Part shown: positions 48,336-58,796 of the stretch, one piece after another
Position numbering within the stretch: position 1 is the first letter of the stretch
Layout of the letters: each line of letters opens with the position of its first letter
NCBI RefSeq assembly: GCF_030161595.1
Contig: NZ_BSUM01000001.1
Coordinates: 1,736,001-1,800,000, forward strand
Length of the DNA: 64,000 bases
Origin: Litorihabitans aurantiacus
Lineage (GTDB): Bacteria; Actinomycetota; Actinomycetes; Actinomycetales; Beutenbergiaceae
Direction of reading: 5' to 3'
Program-made: the position numbers and the translations under genes
The notes under the pieces: model-generated
What the model was told of the DNA's origin: nothing
What the model saw: the letters and a program-made list of their open reading frames with translations, nothing else
The model's database searches: none

Positions 48336-49229
48336 ATGCGCAACGTCCGATCCATCTTCGCCGTCGCGGCGGTCGCCGCGCTCGGCCTGAGCGCCTGCAC
48401 GACCGACGCCGGCAACGACGCTGCCACCGAGGACGAGGGCACCGGAACGTCGACCTCCACCGCGACCGCCGACGGCGCCGACTGCTCGGGCGGCGACGGC
48501 ACCCTCCGCATCGGCATCAAGTTCGACCAGCCCGGCCTCGGTTTCCAGGACGGCTCGACCTACACCGGGTTCGACGTCGACGTCGCGACCTACGTGGCCT
48601 GCGAGCTCGGCTACGGGGCTGACGCGATCGAGTGGGTCTCGGCGCCCTCGGCCAACCGGGAGACCATGCTCGAGAACGGCCAGGTCGACATGATCTTCGC
48701 GACCTACTCGATCACCGACGCCCGCAAGGAGGTCGTCGACTTCGCCGGACCGTACTTCGTCGCCGGTCAGGACCTGCTGGTGCGCGAGGACGACGACTCG
48801 ATCGACGGCCCCGAGTCGCTGAACGGCAAGAACCTCTGCTCGGTCACCGGTTCGACCTCGGCCCAGAAGGTCAAGGACACGCTGGCCTCCGAGGTCCAGC
48901 TGCTCGAGCAGCCCGGCTACGCCGACTGCGTCACGGTGCTCGAGGCCGGTCAGGTCGACGCCGTGACCACCGACGACATCATCCTCGCCGGCCTGGCGGC
49001 CACCCCCGCCAACTCGGGCAAGTTCAAGGTCGTCGGCGCGCCGTTCTCGGAGGAGAACTACGGCGTCGGTCTGCCCAAGGGCTCGGACATGTGCGAGGAC
49101 ATCAACACCGCGATCACCGCGATGATCGACGACGGTTCGTGGGAGGAGGCCGTGACCTCGAACACCGAGGGCACCGGCTACACCCCCAACGCCGACCTCA
49201 ACCCGCCGACGCCGGCCGCGTGCGCCTGA
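48336..49229 (+). CDS. gluB: Glutamate ABC transporter substrate-binding lipoprotein
   Basis: Extracellular binding protein, 297 aa. The signal peptide ends in a lipobox LGLSACTT (lipid-anchored Cys), followed by an Asp/Thr-rich spacer. The SBP_bac_3 fold follows: LRIGIKFDQPGLGFQDGSTYTGFDVDVATYVA, VDMIFATYSITDARKEVVDFAGPYFVAGQ, and VLEAGQVDAVTTDDIILAG. Clear SD (GAAGGAG, six bases before ATG). Followed by a strong hairpin, which would allow more binding protein than permease to be made. Confidence 0.93.
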   Translation: MRNVRSIFAVAAVAALGLSACTTDAGNDAATEDEGTGTSTSTATADGADCSGGDGTLRIGIKFDQPGLGFQDGSTYTGFDVDVATYVACELGYGADAIEWVSAPSANRETMLENGQVDMIFATYSITDARKEVVDFAGPYFVAGQDLLVREDDDSIDGPESLNGKNLCSVTGSTSAQKVKDTLASEVQLLEQPGYADCVTVLEAGQVDAVTTDDIILAGLAATPANSGKFKVVGAPFSEENYGVGLPKGSDMCEDINTAITAMIDDGSWEEAVTSNTEGTGYTPNADLNPPTPAACA

Positions 49230-49253
49230 TCGCGCGCTGATCGACCACTGATC

Positions 49254-49296
49254 GTGGAGGGCCGGCCCGGCGCCCGACGCCGGGCCGGCCCTCCAC
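49254..49296 (+). terminator. Hairpin between gluB and gluC
   Basis: Perfect 19-bp stem (49254-49272 and 49278-49296) with a CCCGA loop. As an in-operon structure it probably stabilises or partly terminates the gluAB message. Confidence 0.75.
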
Positions 49297-49336
49297 GGCC
49301 GTTCCGCTCCTGCCGGTCCCCTCGGAGGCAAGGCCC

Positions 49337-50023
49337 ATGAATCTGTTCGAGCAGGTCAGCTTCCTGTTCTCCAGCTACAACATCCCCGCCGCGTTCTGGG
49401 TCAACATCCAGCTCACCTTCTGGGCCGCGATCGGTGCCCTCCTCGTCGGGACGGTCCTCGGCCTGATGCGGGTCTCGCCCGTGCCGTCGCTGCAGTGGCT
49501 CGGCACGGCCTACGTGACCGTGTTCCGCAACACGCCGTTGACGGTGCTCATGCTGCTGGCGGTCCTCGGCGTGTGGAGCCAGCTGAAGATCACCTTCGCG
49601 CAGGACTTCGCGACCAACTTCTTCATCTACGCCTGCGTCGTGCTCGCCATCTACCACGCGGCGTTCGTCTGCGAGGCCGTGCGGTCCGGCATCAACACGG
49701 TGCCGCTCGGCCAGGCGGAGGCGGCGCGAGCCATTGGGCTCCCGTTCCTGCCCGCCGCACGGCTCGTCCTGCTGCCGCAGGCGTTCCGGGGTGCCATCGC
49801 GCCCCTGGGCAACGTACTGATCGCGCTCATCAAGAACACGACCGTCGCCGCTGCCGCGAGTGTCGCCGTCGAGACCTCCTCGGTCATGCGCGGCATGATC
49901 GAGGCCAACTCGAACATGGTGATCCTCATCTTCATGATCTTCGCCCTGGGCTACGTGATCCTCGTCGTCCCCGTCGGCGTCGTGACGACGTCGCTGTCCC
50001 GGAAGCTGGCGGTGACCCGATGA
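49337..50023 (+). CDS. gluC: Glutamate ABC transporter permease 1
   Basis: HisM/GlnP-type membrane subunit, 228 aa, about five helices. FWVNIQLTFWAAIGALLVGTVLGL, the VFRNTPLTVLMLL motif, and the EAA loop CEAVRSGINTVPLGQAEAARAIGLPF that contacts the ATPase. ATG at 49337; stop overlaps gluD as ATGA. Confidence 0.92.
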   Translation: MNLFEQVSFLFSSYNIPAAFWVNIQLTFWAAIGALLVGTVLGLMRVSPVPSLQWLGTAYVTVFRNTPLTVLMLLAVLGVWSQLKITFAQDFATNFFIYACVVLAIYHAAFVCEAVRSGINTVPLGQAEAARAIGLPFLPAARLVLLPQAFRGAIAPLGNVLIALIKNTTVAAAASVAVETSSVMRGMIEANSNMVILIFMIFALGYVILVVPVGVVTTSLSRKLAVTR

Positions 50024-50898
50024 GCCAGGCCGTGCTGTTCGACACCCCGGGCCCCCGCGCCCGGCGCAACATCCTCGTGGCCAACGTGATCGGCGGCGTC
50101 GTCGCGGCGGGCATCGTCGGCCTCGTGCTGTGGAAGCTGGGCCAGGAGGGTCAGCTCGCCGCCGGCCGGTGGACCTCGCTGTTCACCGGCAGCGCCTGGA
50201 TGAACTTCTTCCTGCCCGGGCTCCAGAACACGATCGTCGCGGCGCTCTACTCCGTCGTCCTCGCCGTGGTCTTCGGGCTCGTGTTCGGTCTCGGTCGCCT
50301 CGCGCCGCTGGCCCCGGTCCGGTGGCTCGCGGGCATGGTGGTGGAGTTCTTCCGGGCCGTGCCGGTGCTCATCATGATGGTCGCCCTCTACATCGGGCTG
50401 GGCGCCTTCGGCGTCGTCAGCCCGCGCGACGTCCCCCTCGTCTCGGTGGTCGTCGCGCTCACGCTGTACAACGGCTCGATCATCGCCGAGCTCGTCCGCT
50501 CGGGCGTGTTCGGTCTTCCCAAGGGCCAGCGCGAGGCGGCCGCCGCCATCGGTATGACGCACGGGAAGTCGCTGCGCCTGGTGGAGCTCCCCCAGGCACT
50601 GATCGCGATGCTGCCGTCCCTGGTCTCGCAGTTCGTGGTCATCCTGAAGGACTCGGCGCTCGGGTACATCATCACGTTCAACGAGTTCCTCCAGCTCTCG
50701 CGCCAGTTCGGCGGGGGGAACGGGAACATGCTGCAGGCGCTGATCGTCTGCGCGGTCGTGTTCATCCTCATCAACTGGCTCCTGACGCGGGCCGCTGCCC
50801 TGGTGGCTCGTAGGCTCTCCCGCCGGACCTCCGGGCGCACGCAGCCGCGCCTGGTGAACGCCGGGGCGGCCGGCGCCGCCGGAACACCGGCGACCTGA
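50020..50898 (+). CDS. gluD: Glutamate ABC transporter permease 2
   Basis: Second membrane subunit, 292 aa. A longer cytoplasmic N-terminus precedes the helices; FLPGLQNTIVAALYSVVLAVVFGL, VVEFFRAVPVLIMM, and the EAA loop AELVRSGVFGLPKGQREAAAAIGM. Hydrophilic C-terminal tail rich in Arg, Gly and Ala. The ATG at 50020 overlaps the gluC stop. Confidence 0.92.
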   Translation: MSQAVLFDTPGPRARRNILVANVIGGVVAAGIVGLVLWKLGQEGQLAAGRWTSLFTGSAWMNFFLPGLQNTIVAALYSVVLAVVFGLVFGLGRLAPLAPVRWLAGMVVEFFRAVPVLIMMVALYIGLGAFGVVSPRDVPLVSVVVALTLYNGSIIAELVRSGVFGLPKGQREAAAAIGMTHGKSLRLVELPQALIAMLPSLVSQFVVILKDSALGYIITFNEFLQLSRQFGGGNGNMLQALIVCAVVFILINWLLTRAAALVARRLSRRTSGRTQPRLVNAGAAGAAGTPAT

Positions 50899-50950
50899 GG
50901 CGGGGGCTCGGGCGTTCGCCGGCGGAGCCTCCACCGCCCGGGACACCGGG

Positions 50951-50991
50951 CGACGACGGGGCCGGACCCTGTGGGTCCGGCCCCGTCGTCG
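50951..50991. terminator. Terminator hairpin after gluD
   Basis: Perfect 19-bp stem (50951-50969 and 50973-50991) with a TGT loop, between convergent gluD and recX. No T run. Confidence 0.8.
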
Positions 50992-50997
50992 TCACAG

Positions 50998-51051
50998 GTG
51001 CACGGGTGCACGGGTGCACGGGTGCACGGGTGCACGGGTGCACGGGTGCAC
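50998..51051. repeat. 9-bp tandem repeat, six perfect copies
   Basis: GTGCACGGG is repeated six times without change between the gluD terminator and the recX stop. The unit contains the palindrome GTGCAC. Confidence 0.95.
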
Positions 51052-51106
51052 GGGTGACTTTCGCGCCGCAGGGGCGGACGGCGCTCCGGCGCGAGTCCGG
51101 GGCAAA

Positions 51107-51841
51107 TCAGGGGCTGTCGAGCCACGCGTCGTCGTGAGAGGCGTCCCCGTCGTCGTCACGGTCCTGCTGCGCGTCCTCCTCGTCGAGCACCTCGCGGACA
51201 ATACGGAACGCGGAACCGGGGTGGTGGCCCTTCCGGGCGAGCATCGAGACGAGCCGCCGCTCGCGGGTCGCGCGCGGGAGTCCGGCGCTGGCGCCCGCCC
51301 GGCGGCGCACCAGGTCCAGGGCGACGGCGTCCTCGTCCTCGCGATCGATGGCCGTGAGCGCCTCCTGCGCCGTCGCGGCGTCGATCCCCCTGCGGGTGAG
51401 CTCCTGGGCGATGGCCCGGCGGGCCTGACCGCGTTCCGCGTGACGCGTGCGCACGAGGATCGCGGCGTACTCCGCGTCGTCGACCAGACCCACGTCGGTG
51501 AGGCGGTCGAGCACGCGGTGGGCGACGTCGTCGGGAACGTCCTTCCTCGCCATCGCCTCGGCGAGCTGCGCCCGGGACCGCGGGGCGGAGGTGAGCAGCC
51601 GCAGTGCGACCGACCGGGCGACCTTCTCGTGGTCCGCCTCGATCGCGGCTGCGTCAGGCACGGACAGGTCGGACGCGGACGGGCCGGACACGTCGGACGT
51701 GGACGCGTCCGAGGCACCGGCGCTGATCGCCCCCGCGCCGCCCGCCGGGACGACCGCGCCCCCGGCGGTGGAGCGGGCCGAGGGCCCGCCCCGCCGCCGG
51801 GGGCGTGTCGGTGGCGACGCGCCGGCTCCGGTGCGGCTCAC
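51107..51841 (-). CDS. recX: RecA regulatory protein RecX
   Basis: Modulates RecA filaments, 244 aa. A disordered Ala/Ser/Pro-rich N-terminus (~75 residues) is followed by the three-helix repeats: ALRLLTSAPRSRAQLAEAMARKDVPDDVAHRVLDRL, VGLVDDAEYAAILVRTR, and LTRRGIDAATAQEAL, ending in an acidic tail. GTG at 51841 with GGAG upstream, 46 bp after recA. Co-transcribed with recA as in most actinobacteria. Confidence 0.9.
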   Translation of the reverse strand: MSRTGAGASPPTRPRRRGGPSARSTAGGAVVPAGGAGAISAGASDASTSDVSGPSASDLSVPDAAAIEADHEKVARSVALRLLTSAPRSRAQLAEAMARKDVPDDVAHRVLDRLTDVGLVDDAEYAAILVRTRHAERGQARRAIAQELTRRGIDAATAQEALTAIDREDEDAVALDLVRRRAGASAGLPRATRERRLVSMLARKGHHPGSAFRIVREVLDEEDAQQDRDDDGDASHDDAWLDSP

Positions 51842-51887
51842 ACCGAGCTCCGTCGCGCGTCCGTCACCGGTGCGATCCGCAGCACGA

Positions 51888-52979
<1,092 letters not shown>

Positions 52980-53148
52980 GGTGGTTCCTCGAGTTCTCCC
53001 GGCCCTGCGGGATCGGTACGGACAGGTCTGGCCGTTCAGCGCCACCCTCGCCGGGAGGCTCTGCGGTGACGGTATGCCTGGCCACTGACATCGCGGTCGC
53101 GACCCCGTCCCGGTGGGGACGACGGCCGCGCTGCGGTCACCTGGGGAC

Positions 53149-53173
53149 AACTCTATGTCGTACGCGTGTTCGA
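53149..53173 (-). promoter_or_regulatory. recA LexA box and -10 element
   Basis: TCGTACGCGTGTTCGA (53158-53173, plus strand) matches the SOS consensus at 11 of 12 positions. On the minus strand TAGAGT (53154-53149) follows and may be the -10, so LexA would cover the promoter. Confidence 0.7.
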
Positions 53174-53223
53174 TCGCCAGCGACACGCCCGGCGTGTCCT
53201 GCACGCCCTCGACGTCGGTGGCG

Positions 53224-53457
53224 TCAGCGCCGGCGCGGGCGTCCGGGCTCGGCGCGGTGCAGCCAGCGCACGGCGTCGGGCTGGCCGGTGGCCTCGCACA
53301 CCGCCTCCCACACCTCGCGCGGCGCCACCCCGCCGGCGAGCGCCTGCTCGGGGGTGCGACCGTCCAGCGCCGAGATCACCAGGTCGCCCGCCAGGCTGCG
53401 GGCGTACGTCGGCCCGAACGCCTGGTCCATGACCGTCCAGAACTCCGAGTGCCGCAC
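53224..53457 (-). CDS. DUF3046 protein
   Basis: Small actinobacterial protein of 77 aa: [43 protein letters not shown], then [15 protein letters not shown], ending in a basic tail. Conserved beside recA; no known function. GTG at 53457 with TACGGT six bases upstream. Divergent from lhr. Confidence 0.9.
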   Translation of the reverse strand: MRHSEFWTVMDQAFGPTYARSLAGDLVISALDGRTPEQALAGGVAPREVWEAVCEATGQPDAVRWLHRAEPGRPRRR

Positions 53458-53469
53458 GTCCCCACCGTA
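53458..53469 (-). promoter_or_regulatory. Leaderless -10 element of the DUF3046 gene
   Basis: Minus strand: TACGGT (53469-53464), six bases, then GTG at 53457. Confidence 0.55.
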
Positions 53470-53507
53470 ACCCCGGACCCACGGACCGCGATGTCGGTGG
53501 CTGCCAG

Positions 53508-53519
53508 CAGAATGAGGGG
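53508..53519 (+). promoter_or_regulatory. Probable leaderless -10 element of lhr
   Basis: CAGAAT (53508-53513), six bases, then ATG at 53520. Confidence 0.5.
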
Positions 53520-56500
53520 ATGACCACCACAGCCAGCGGCCTCGAGCGGTTCAGCACCGCCACCCGGCAGTGGTTCACCGAGTCCTTCGAGGCGCCGACG
53601 GCGGCCCAGGTCGGCGCCTGGGACGCCGTGGCGGACGACGCGCACGCCCTCGTCGTCGCGCCCACCGGATCGGGCAAGACGCTCGCGGCCTTCCTGTGGG
53701 CCGTCGACCGCCTCCTGACCTCACCCGTGCCCGAGCCCGAGGCGCGCTGCCGCATCCTCTACGTCTCGCCCCTGAAGGCACTGGCGGCCGACGTCGAGCG
53801 CAACCTCCGCTCGCCGCTGGTCGGTATCGCGCGCACCACGCGCGCGCTGGGGGACGAGCCGGTCGACGTCCGCGTCGGTACGCGCACGGGCGACACCCCC
53901 GCCGCCGAGCGGCGCCGCCTGGCCACGCGCCCGCCCGACATCCTCATCACCACGCCGGAGTCGCTGTTCCTCGTCCTCACCTCCGCGGCGCGCGCGGGTC
54001 TCGCGGGCGTCACCACGGTGATCCTCGACGAGGTGCACGTGCTCGCCGGGAGCAAGCGCGGCGCCCACCTGGCCGTCAGCCTCGAGCGGCTCGACGAGAT
54101 GCTGCCCGCCCCCGCGCAGCGCATCGGCCTGTCCGCCACGGTGCGGCCCGTCGAGGGGGTCGCCACCTTCCTCGCGGGCATGCGGACCCCGGAGGACGGC
54201 GGTCGCCCGGTGCGGCTCGTCCAGCCGCCCGCCACCAAGCAGCTGCGCATCGACGTCGACGTACCCGTGCCGGACCTCACCGACCTCGAGGAGGAGGTCG
54301 AGCCCGGCGCGGCCCCGGCCGGCCCCGACCTGTCCGGCGCCGCGGCGGGACCGCTCCCCCAGGCCGACCTGCCGGGACGCGGACGGACGGCGTCGGTCTG
54401 GCCCGCGGTCACCCGCCGCGTCGTGGACATCATCGGCGAGCACCGCACCACGCTCGTCTTCACCAACTCCCGCCGCGGCGCCGAACGGCTGACCGCGCGG
54501 CTGAACGAGGAGTGGCAGGCGCGTCTCGCCGAGGCGGAGGAAGACGGCGACCCCGGCGACCCGGAGCTCGGCGATGAGCACATCGGCGAGGACGCCGTCG
54601 ACGACCGCGACGACGACCCGCGGCCCGCCGTCCACCAGGTCGACCCGGGCGACCCCGGCGCCGCGTGGGCGGCGCAGGCCCCCGGCCAGTCGGGCACCGC
54701 ACTGCCCACGAGCACGGTCATCGCGCGCGCCCACCACGGCTCGATGAGCCGCGAGGCCCGCACCAGCATCGAGGACGACCTGAAGAGCGGTCGCCTCCCC
54801 GCCGTCGTGGCCACGTCCTCGCTCGAGCTGGGCATCGACATGGGGTCGATCGACGTCGTGGTCCAGATCGGTTCCCCGCCCTCGGTCGCGAGCGCGCTGC
54901 AGCGGATCGGACGCGCCGGGCACCAGGTCGGCGCGCTCTCGCACGGCGTCGTCGTGCCCGTCCACCGGGGCGACCTCATGCCGTCGGTCGCCGCGACCGT
55001 CCAGGCGCGCACGGGCGGGATCGAGGAGGTCCGCGGCCTGGCCAACCCGCTGGACGTGCTGGCGCAGCAGGTCGTGGCGATGCTCGCCGTCGACGACTGG
55101 TCGGTCGCGGACCTCACCCGCGTCCTCCGGCGCAGCGCGCCCTACGCGACGCTGGGCGACGGCAGCCTGCACGCCGTGCTGGACATGCTCGCCGGTCGCT
55201 ACCCGAGCGAGGACTTCGCCCAGCTGCGCCCGCGGATCGTGTGGGACCGCATCGAGGACACGCTGACCGCGCGGCCGGGTGCGCTCCGGCTCGCGGCCAC
55301 CTCGGGGGGCACGATCCCCGACCGCGGGCTCTACGGCGTCTACCTGGCCGCGGGTGCCGACGACGTCGCGGCGCGCGGTGGCAGGCGCGTGGGCGAGCTC
55401 GACGAGGAGATGGTGTTCGAGTCGCGGGTCGGCGACACCTTCACGCTCGGCTCGAGCACGTGGCGCATCGAGGACATCACGCCCGACCGCGTGCTCGTCA
55501 CGCCCGCGCCGGGGGTGCCGGGACGCCTGCCGTTCTGGAAGGGCGACCAGCCCGGGCGGCCGGCCGAGCTCGGTGCCGCGCTCGGCGCGATGGTCCGCGC
55601 CGTGCAGGAGTCGGGCGACATCGCGGCGACGGTCGCCACCTGGGGCGTCTCGGACTGGACCCGGGACAACCTCGTGGCCTACCTCGGCGAGCAGATCGAG
55701 GCGGTCGGGCACCTGCCGACCGACACCGCGATCGTCGTCGAGCGATTCCGGGACGAGCTCGGCGACTGGCGCCTGGTGATCCACTCCCCCTACGGCTCGC
55801 GCGTGCACGCCCCGTGGGCGCTCGCGCTCGTGGGCCGGCTGCGCGAGCAGCTCGGCATGGACGTCGCGGCGATGCACTCCGACGACGGCATCGTGCTGCG
55901 CCTGCCCGACGTCGACGACCCGCTCGAGGACTGGCTCGTGCCCGAGGGCGGCGACCGCGCGCCGGCGAGCGGCGGCAGCAGCACCGTCGGCCTGGCGGAC
56001 CTGCTGCTCGAGCCCGAGGAGATCCAGCGCGCGGTCATCGACGCCCTGGCCGGCTCGGCGCACTTCGCCGCGCGGTTCCGCGAGGCCGCGGCCCGTTCGC
56101 TGCTGCTCCCCCGCCGCCGTCCCGACGGCCGTCAGCCCCTGTGGCAGCAGCGCCAGCGCGCGAGTCAGCTGCTGTCGGTCGCCGCCCGCTACCCCGACTT
56201 CCCCGTGGTGCTCGAGGCGGTGCGCGAGAGCCTGCAGGACGACTTCGACACCGCGGCGCTCGAGGACCTCATGCGCCGCATCGACCGTCGCGAGGTGCGC
56301 CTGCAGGAGGTGACGACGTCGGCGCCCTCGCCGTTCGCGCGGTCGCTCATGTTCGCCTACGTCGGCCAGTTCCTGTACGACGGCGACGCGCCCCTCGCCG
56401 AGCGCCGTGCCGCCGCGCTCGCGCTCGATCCCGAGCTGCTGACCGAGCTGCTCGGGCAGGGCGCCGGTGACCTGGCGGACCTCCTCGACCCGGAGGCCGT

Positions 56501-58796
56501 CCTGCGGGTGGAGAGCGAGGTCGGGCTGCGCACGCCGCAGACCCGCGCGCGCGACGCCGAGGGGCTGCTCGACGTCGTGCGGCGCCTCGGTCCGCTGCCG
56601 CTCGCCGACCTCGTCGATCGCTGCGACACCGGGGCGGGCGTCGCCGAGGACCGGACGAAGCAGGGCGGGGAGCCGGAGGGCGAGGCGCAACCGGAGCGGG
56701 AGGCGACCGACGAAGCCGGGGGTGCCGTCGACGTCATGCGCGAGTGGTTGGCCGACCTCGCCCGGCAGCGGCGCGTCATCGCGGTGCGTGTGGCCGGTCG
56801 CGAGCAGTGGGCCGTCGTCGAGGACGCCGGTCGGTTGCGGGACGCGCTCGGCACGGCGCTGCCCGTCGGCCTGCCCGAGGCGCTGCTGGCGCCCGTGCCG
56901 GATCCGCTCGGCGACCTGCTGCGTCGGCACGCCCGCACGCACGGGCCGTTCACCCCCGCCGACGTCGCCGCCCGGTTCGGGCTGGCGCCCGGGACGATCA
57001 CGCCGACGCTCGGGCTGCTCGAGGCCGCGGGCACCCTGGTCGCCGGGCGGCTGCGGCCGCCGGGAGCACGGCCCGGGGCGCGCCTCGACGGGGCCGGGCG
57101 GACGAGCTCGACGGCGGTCGCCGACGGGGAGGCCGACGCCGACACCAGCACCGACACCGACACAGGCACGAGCCCCGGCACCGGCGCTCTCGCCGTCCCG
57201 GCGTCCGGCGGGACGGGCGCGCGCGAGTACTGCGACGCCGAGGTGCTGCGACGGATGCGCCGCCGCTCGCTCGCCGCAGCTCGCGCCGACGTCGAGGCCG
57301 TCCCCGCCCACGTCCTGGGCATCTACCTGCCGCGCTGGCACCAGCTCGGCCAGCTGCGGGGCCTGGACGGCCTCCTCGCCGCCGTCGACCAGCTCGCGGG
57401 CGCCGAGCTCGACGTCGCCGACGTCGAGACGAGCATCCTGCCCGCGCGGGTGCGCTCCTACGCCCCCGGCCTCCTGGACGAGCTGACGAGCGCGGGCGAC
57501 GTCGTCTGGGTCGGCGCGGGCACGGGGCGCGTCGTGCTGGTCCCGGCCGACGCCGTGCCGCTCCTCGCGCCCGCGCCGCAGCCGCTCGCGTCCCCGCTCG
57601 CGGAGGCGGTGGTCGCGGCGCTGCGACGCGGCGGTCTCTTCTTCCGCGACATCGTCCAGCACGTCGTCGAGGCGGCGCAGTCGTCGGGCGAGGGGCCGAC
57701 GCCGAGCGCGAGCCAGGTCGAGGACGCCGTGTGGGAGGCGGTCTGGGCGGGGCACGTCACGAACGACACCTTCGCCCCCGTGCGGGCGCGTACGGCCACG
57801 ACCGGATCGGGGGCGCGGTCGCCGCGCGCCGGGACCGCGGGTGCCTCGGCCACGCGGGCCCGGCGCATGAGCCGGCAGTCGCTCATGAAGGAGTCGATGC
57901 TCGCCGTCGCCGGCACCCGGGGCGGCGTGCGCGCACCGGTCCGCATCTCGACCCCGCCGACGATGGCGGGCCGGTGGAGCCTCGTGGGCGAGCGCAGCAC
58001 CGACGCGACCCTGCGGGCGACCGCCTTCGCCGCGAGCCTGCTGGAACGCCACGGGGTCGTGCTGCGCGGGATCGCCCAGGCCGAGGGTGTGGTGGGCGGC
58101 TTCGGGGCCCTCTACCCCGTGCTGTCCCGCCTCGAGGACTCGGGCCAGATCCGACGCGGCTATCTCGTCGAGGGGCAGGGCGCCGCCCAGTTCGCCCTCC
58201 CCGAGTGCGTGGACCGGCTGCGCGCCGACGCCGGACTGCGGCCCGGTGCGCTCGTGATGGCCGCGGCCGACCCCGCCAACCCCTACGGCTCGCTCGTCCC
58301 CTGGCCGCGCCCCGGACGGGACGCGCGCGGCGGTACGACCACGGGAGAGGGCGACGACGACAGCCCGGGTGACGCGGACGCAGGAACGGGGCCGGACGAC
58401 GACGCCGTCCGCGCCACCCGGCCCGCCGCGGGCGACCAGACCGCCTCCACCGGTGCGCGACCGCGGCGGATCGCCGGTGCCGACGTCGTGCTCGTGGACG
58501 GGCGCCTCGTGCTGTTCGTCGAGCGCGGGGGCGGCAGCATCCTCGCCCTGACGGACGACGGCGAGGACCTCGCGCTCGCCGCGCACGCTCTCGTCGAGCA
58601 GGCACCCGACCGCTACAGCACCCTGACGGTGCGGCGGGTCGACGGCGAGGCCTCCCTCACCTCGCAGGCCCCCGCCGCGCTCGCCCTGCGCGAGGCGGGG
58701 TTCATCGCGACGCCGCGCGGGCTGCGGCTGCGGGCTCCCGCGCCCGGGCGGCAGCGCGGCGCGGACCGGACGACCGCGGCGGCCGGCCGTGCCTGA
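53520..58796 (+). CDS. lhr: Large ATP-dependent helicase Lhr
   Basis: Superfamily 2 DNA repair helicase, 1758 aa, longer than the ~1500 aa usual for Lhr because of acidic and Ala/Gly/Thr-rich inserts around residues ~340-390, ~1190-1220 and ~1600-1640. Walker A VVAPTGSGKTLAAFLWA near residue 50, ITTPESLFL, DEVH box ILDEVHVLAG near 170, LSATVRPVEG, then the second RecA domain with VVATSSLELGIDMGSIDVVVQIGSP and QRIGRAGHQVG, and the long Lhr C-terminal half. Intact over 5.3 kb. It is immediately followed by nei, which overlaps its stop. Confidence 0.95.
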   Translation: MTTTASGLERFSTATRQWFTESFEAPTAAQVGAWDAVADDAHALVVAPTGSGKTLAAFLWAVDRLLTSPVPEPEARCRILYVSPLKALAADVERNLRSPLVGIARTTRALGDEPVDVRVGTRTGDTPAAERRRLATRPPDILITTPESLFLVLTSAARAGLAGVTTVILDEVHVLAGSKRGAHLAVSLERLDEMLPAPAQRIGLSATVRPVEGVATFLAGMRTPEDGGRPVRLVQPPATKQLRIDVDVPVPDLTDLEEEVEPGAAPAGPDLSGAAAGPLPQADLPGRGRTASVWPAVTRRVVDIIGEHRTTLVFTNSRRGAERLTARLNEEWQARLAEAEEDGDPGDPELGDEHIGEDAVDDRDDDPRPAVHQVDPGDPGAAWAAQAPGQSGTALPTSTVIARAHHGSMSREARTSIEDDLKSGRLPAVVATSSLELGIDMGSIDVVVQIGSPPSVASALQRIGRAGHQVGALSHGVVVPVHRGDLMPSVAATVQARTGGIEEVRGLANPLDVLAQQVVAMLAVDDWSVADLTRVLRRSAPYATLGDGSLHAVLDMLAGRYPSEDFAQLRPRIVWDRIEDTLTARPGALRLAATSGGTIPDRGLYGVYLAAGADDVAARGGRRVGELDEEMVFESRVGDTFTLGSSTWRIEDITPDRVLVTPAPGVPGRLPFWKGDQPGRPAELGAALGAMVRAVQESGDIAATVATWGVSDWTRDNLVAYLGEQIEAVGHLPTDTAIVVERFRDELGDWRLVIHSPYGSRVHAPWALALVGRLREQLGMDVAAMHSDDGIVLRLPDVDDPLEDWLVPEGGDRAPASGGSSTVGLADLLLEPEEIQRAVIDALAGSAHFAARFREAAARSLLLPRRRPDGRQPLWQQRQRASQLLSVAARYPDFPVVLEAVRESLQDDFDTAALEDLMRRIDRREVRLQEVTTSAPSPFARSLMFAYVGQFLYDGDAPLAERRAAALALDPELLTELLGQGAGDLADLLDPEAVLRVESEVGLRTPQTRARDAEGLLDVVRRLGPLPLADLVDRCDTGAGVAEDRTKQGGEPEGEAQPEREATDEAGGAVDVMREWLADLARQRRVIAVRVAGREQWAVVEDAGRLRDALGTALPVGLPEALLAPVPDPLGDLLRRHARTHGPFTPADVAARFGLAPGTITPTLGLLEAAGTLVAGRLRPPGARPGARLDGAGRTSSTAVADGEADADTSTDTDTGTSPGTGALAVPASGGTGAREYCDAEVLRRMRRRSLAAARADVEAVPAHVLGIYLPRWHQLGQLRGLDGLLAAVDQLAGAELDVADVETSILPARVRSYAPGLLDELTSAGDVVWVGAGTGRVVLVPADAVPLLAPAPQPLASPLAEAVVAALRRGGLFFRDIVQHVVEAAQSSGEGPTPSASQVEDAVWEAVWAGHVTNDTFAPVRARTATTGSGARSPRAGTAGASATRARRMSRQSLMKESMLAVAGTRGGVRAPVRISTPPTMAGRWSLVGERSTDATLRATAFAASLLERHGVVLRGIAQAEGVVGGFGALYPVLSRLEDSGQIRRGYLVEGQGAAQFALPECVDRLRADAGLRPGALVMAAADPANPYGSLVPWPRPGRDARGGTTTGEGDDDSPGDADAGTGPDDDAVRATRPAAGDQTASTGARPRRIAGADVVLVDGRLVLFVERGGGSILALTDDGEDLALAAHALVEQAPDRYSTLTVRRVDGEASLTSQAPAALALREAGFIATPRGLRLRAPAPGRQRGADRTTAAAGRA

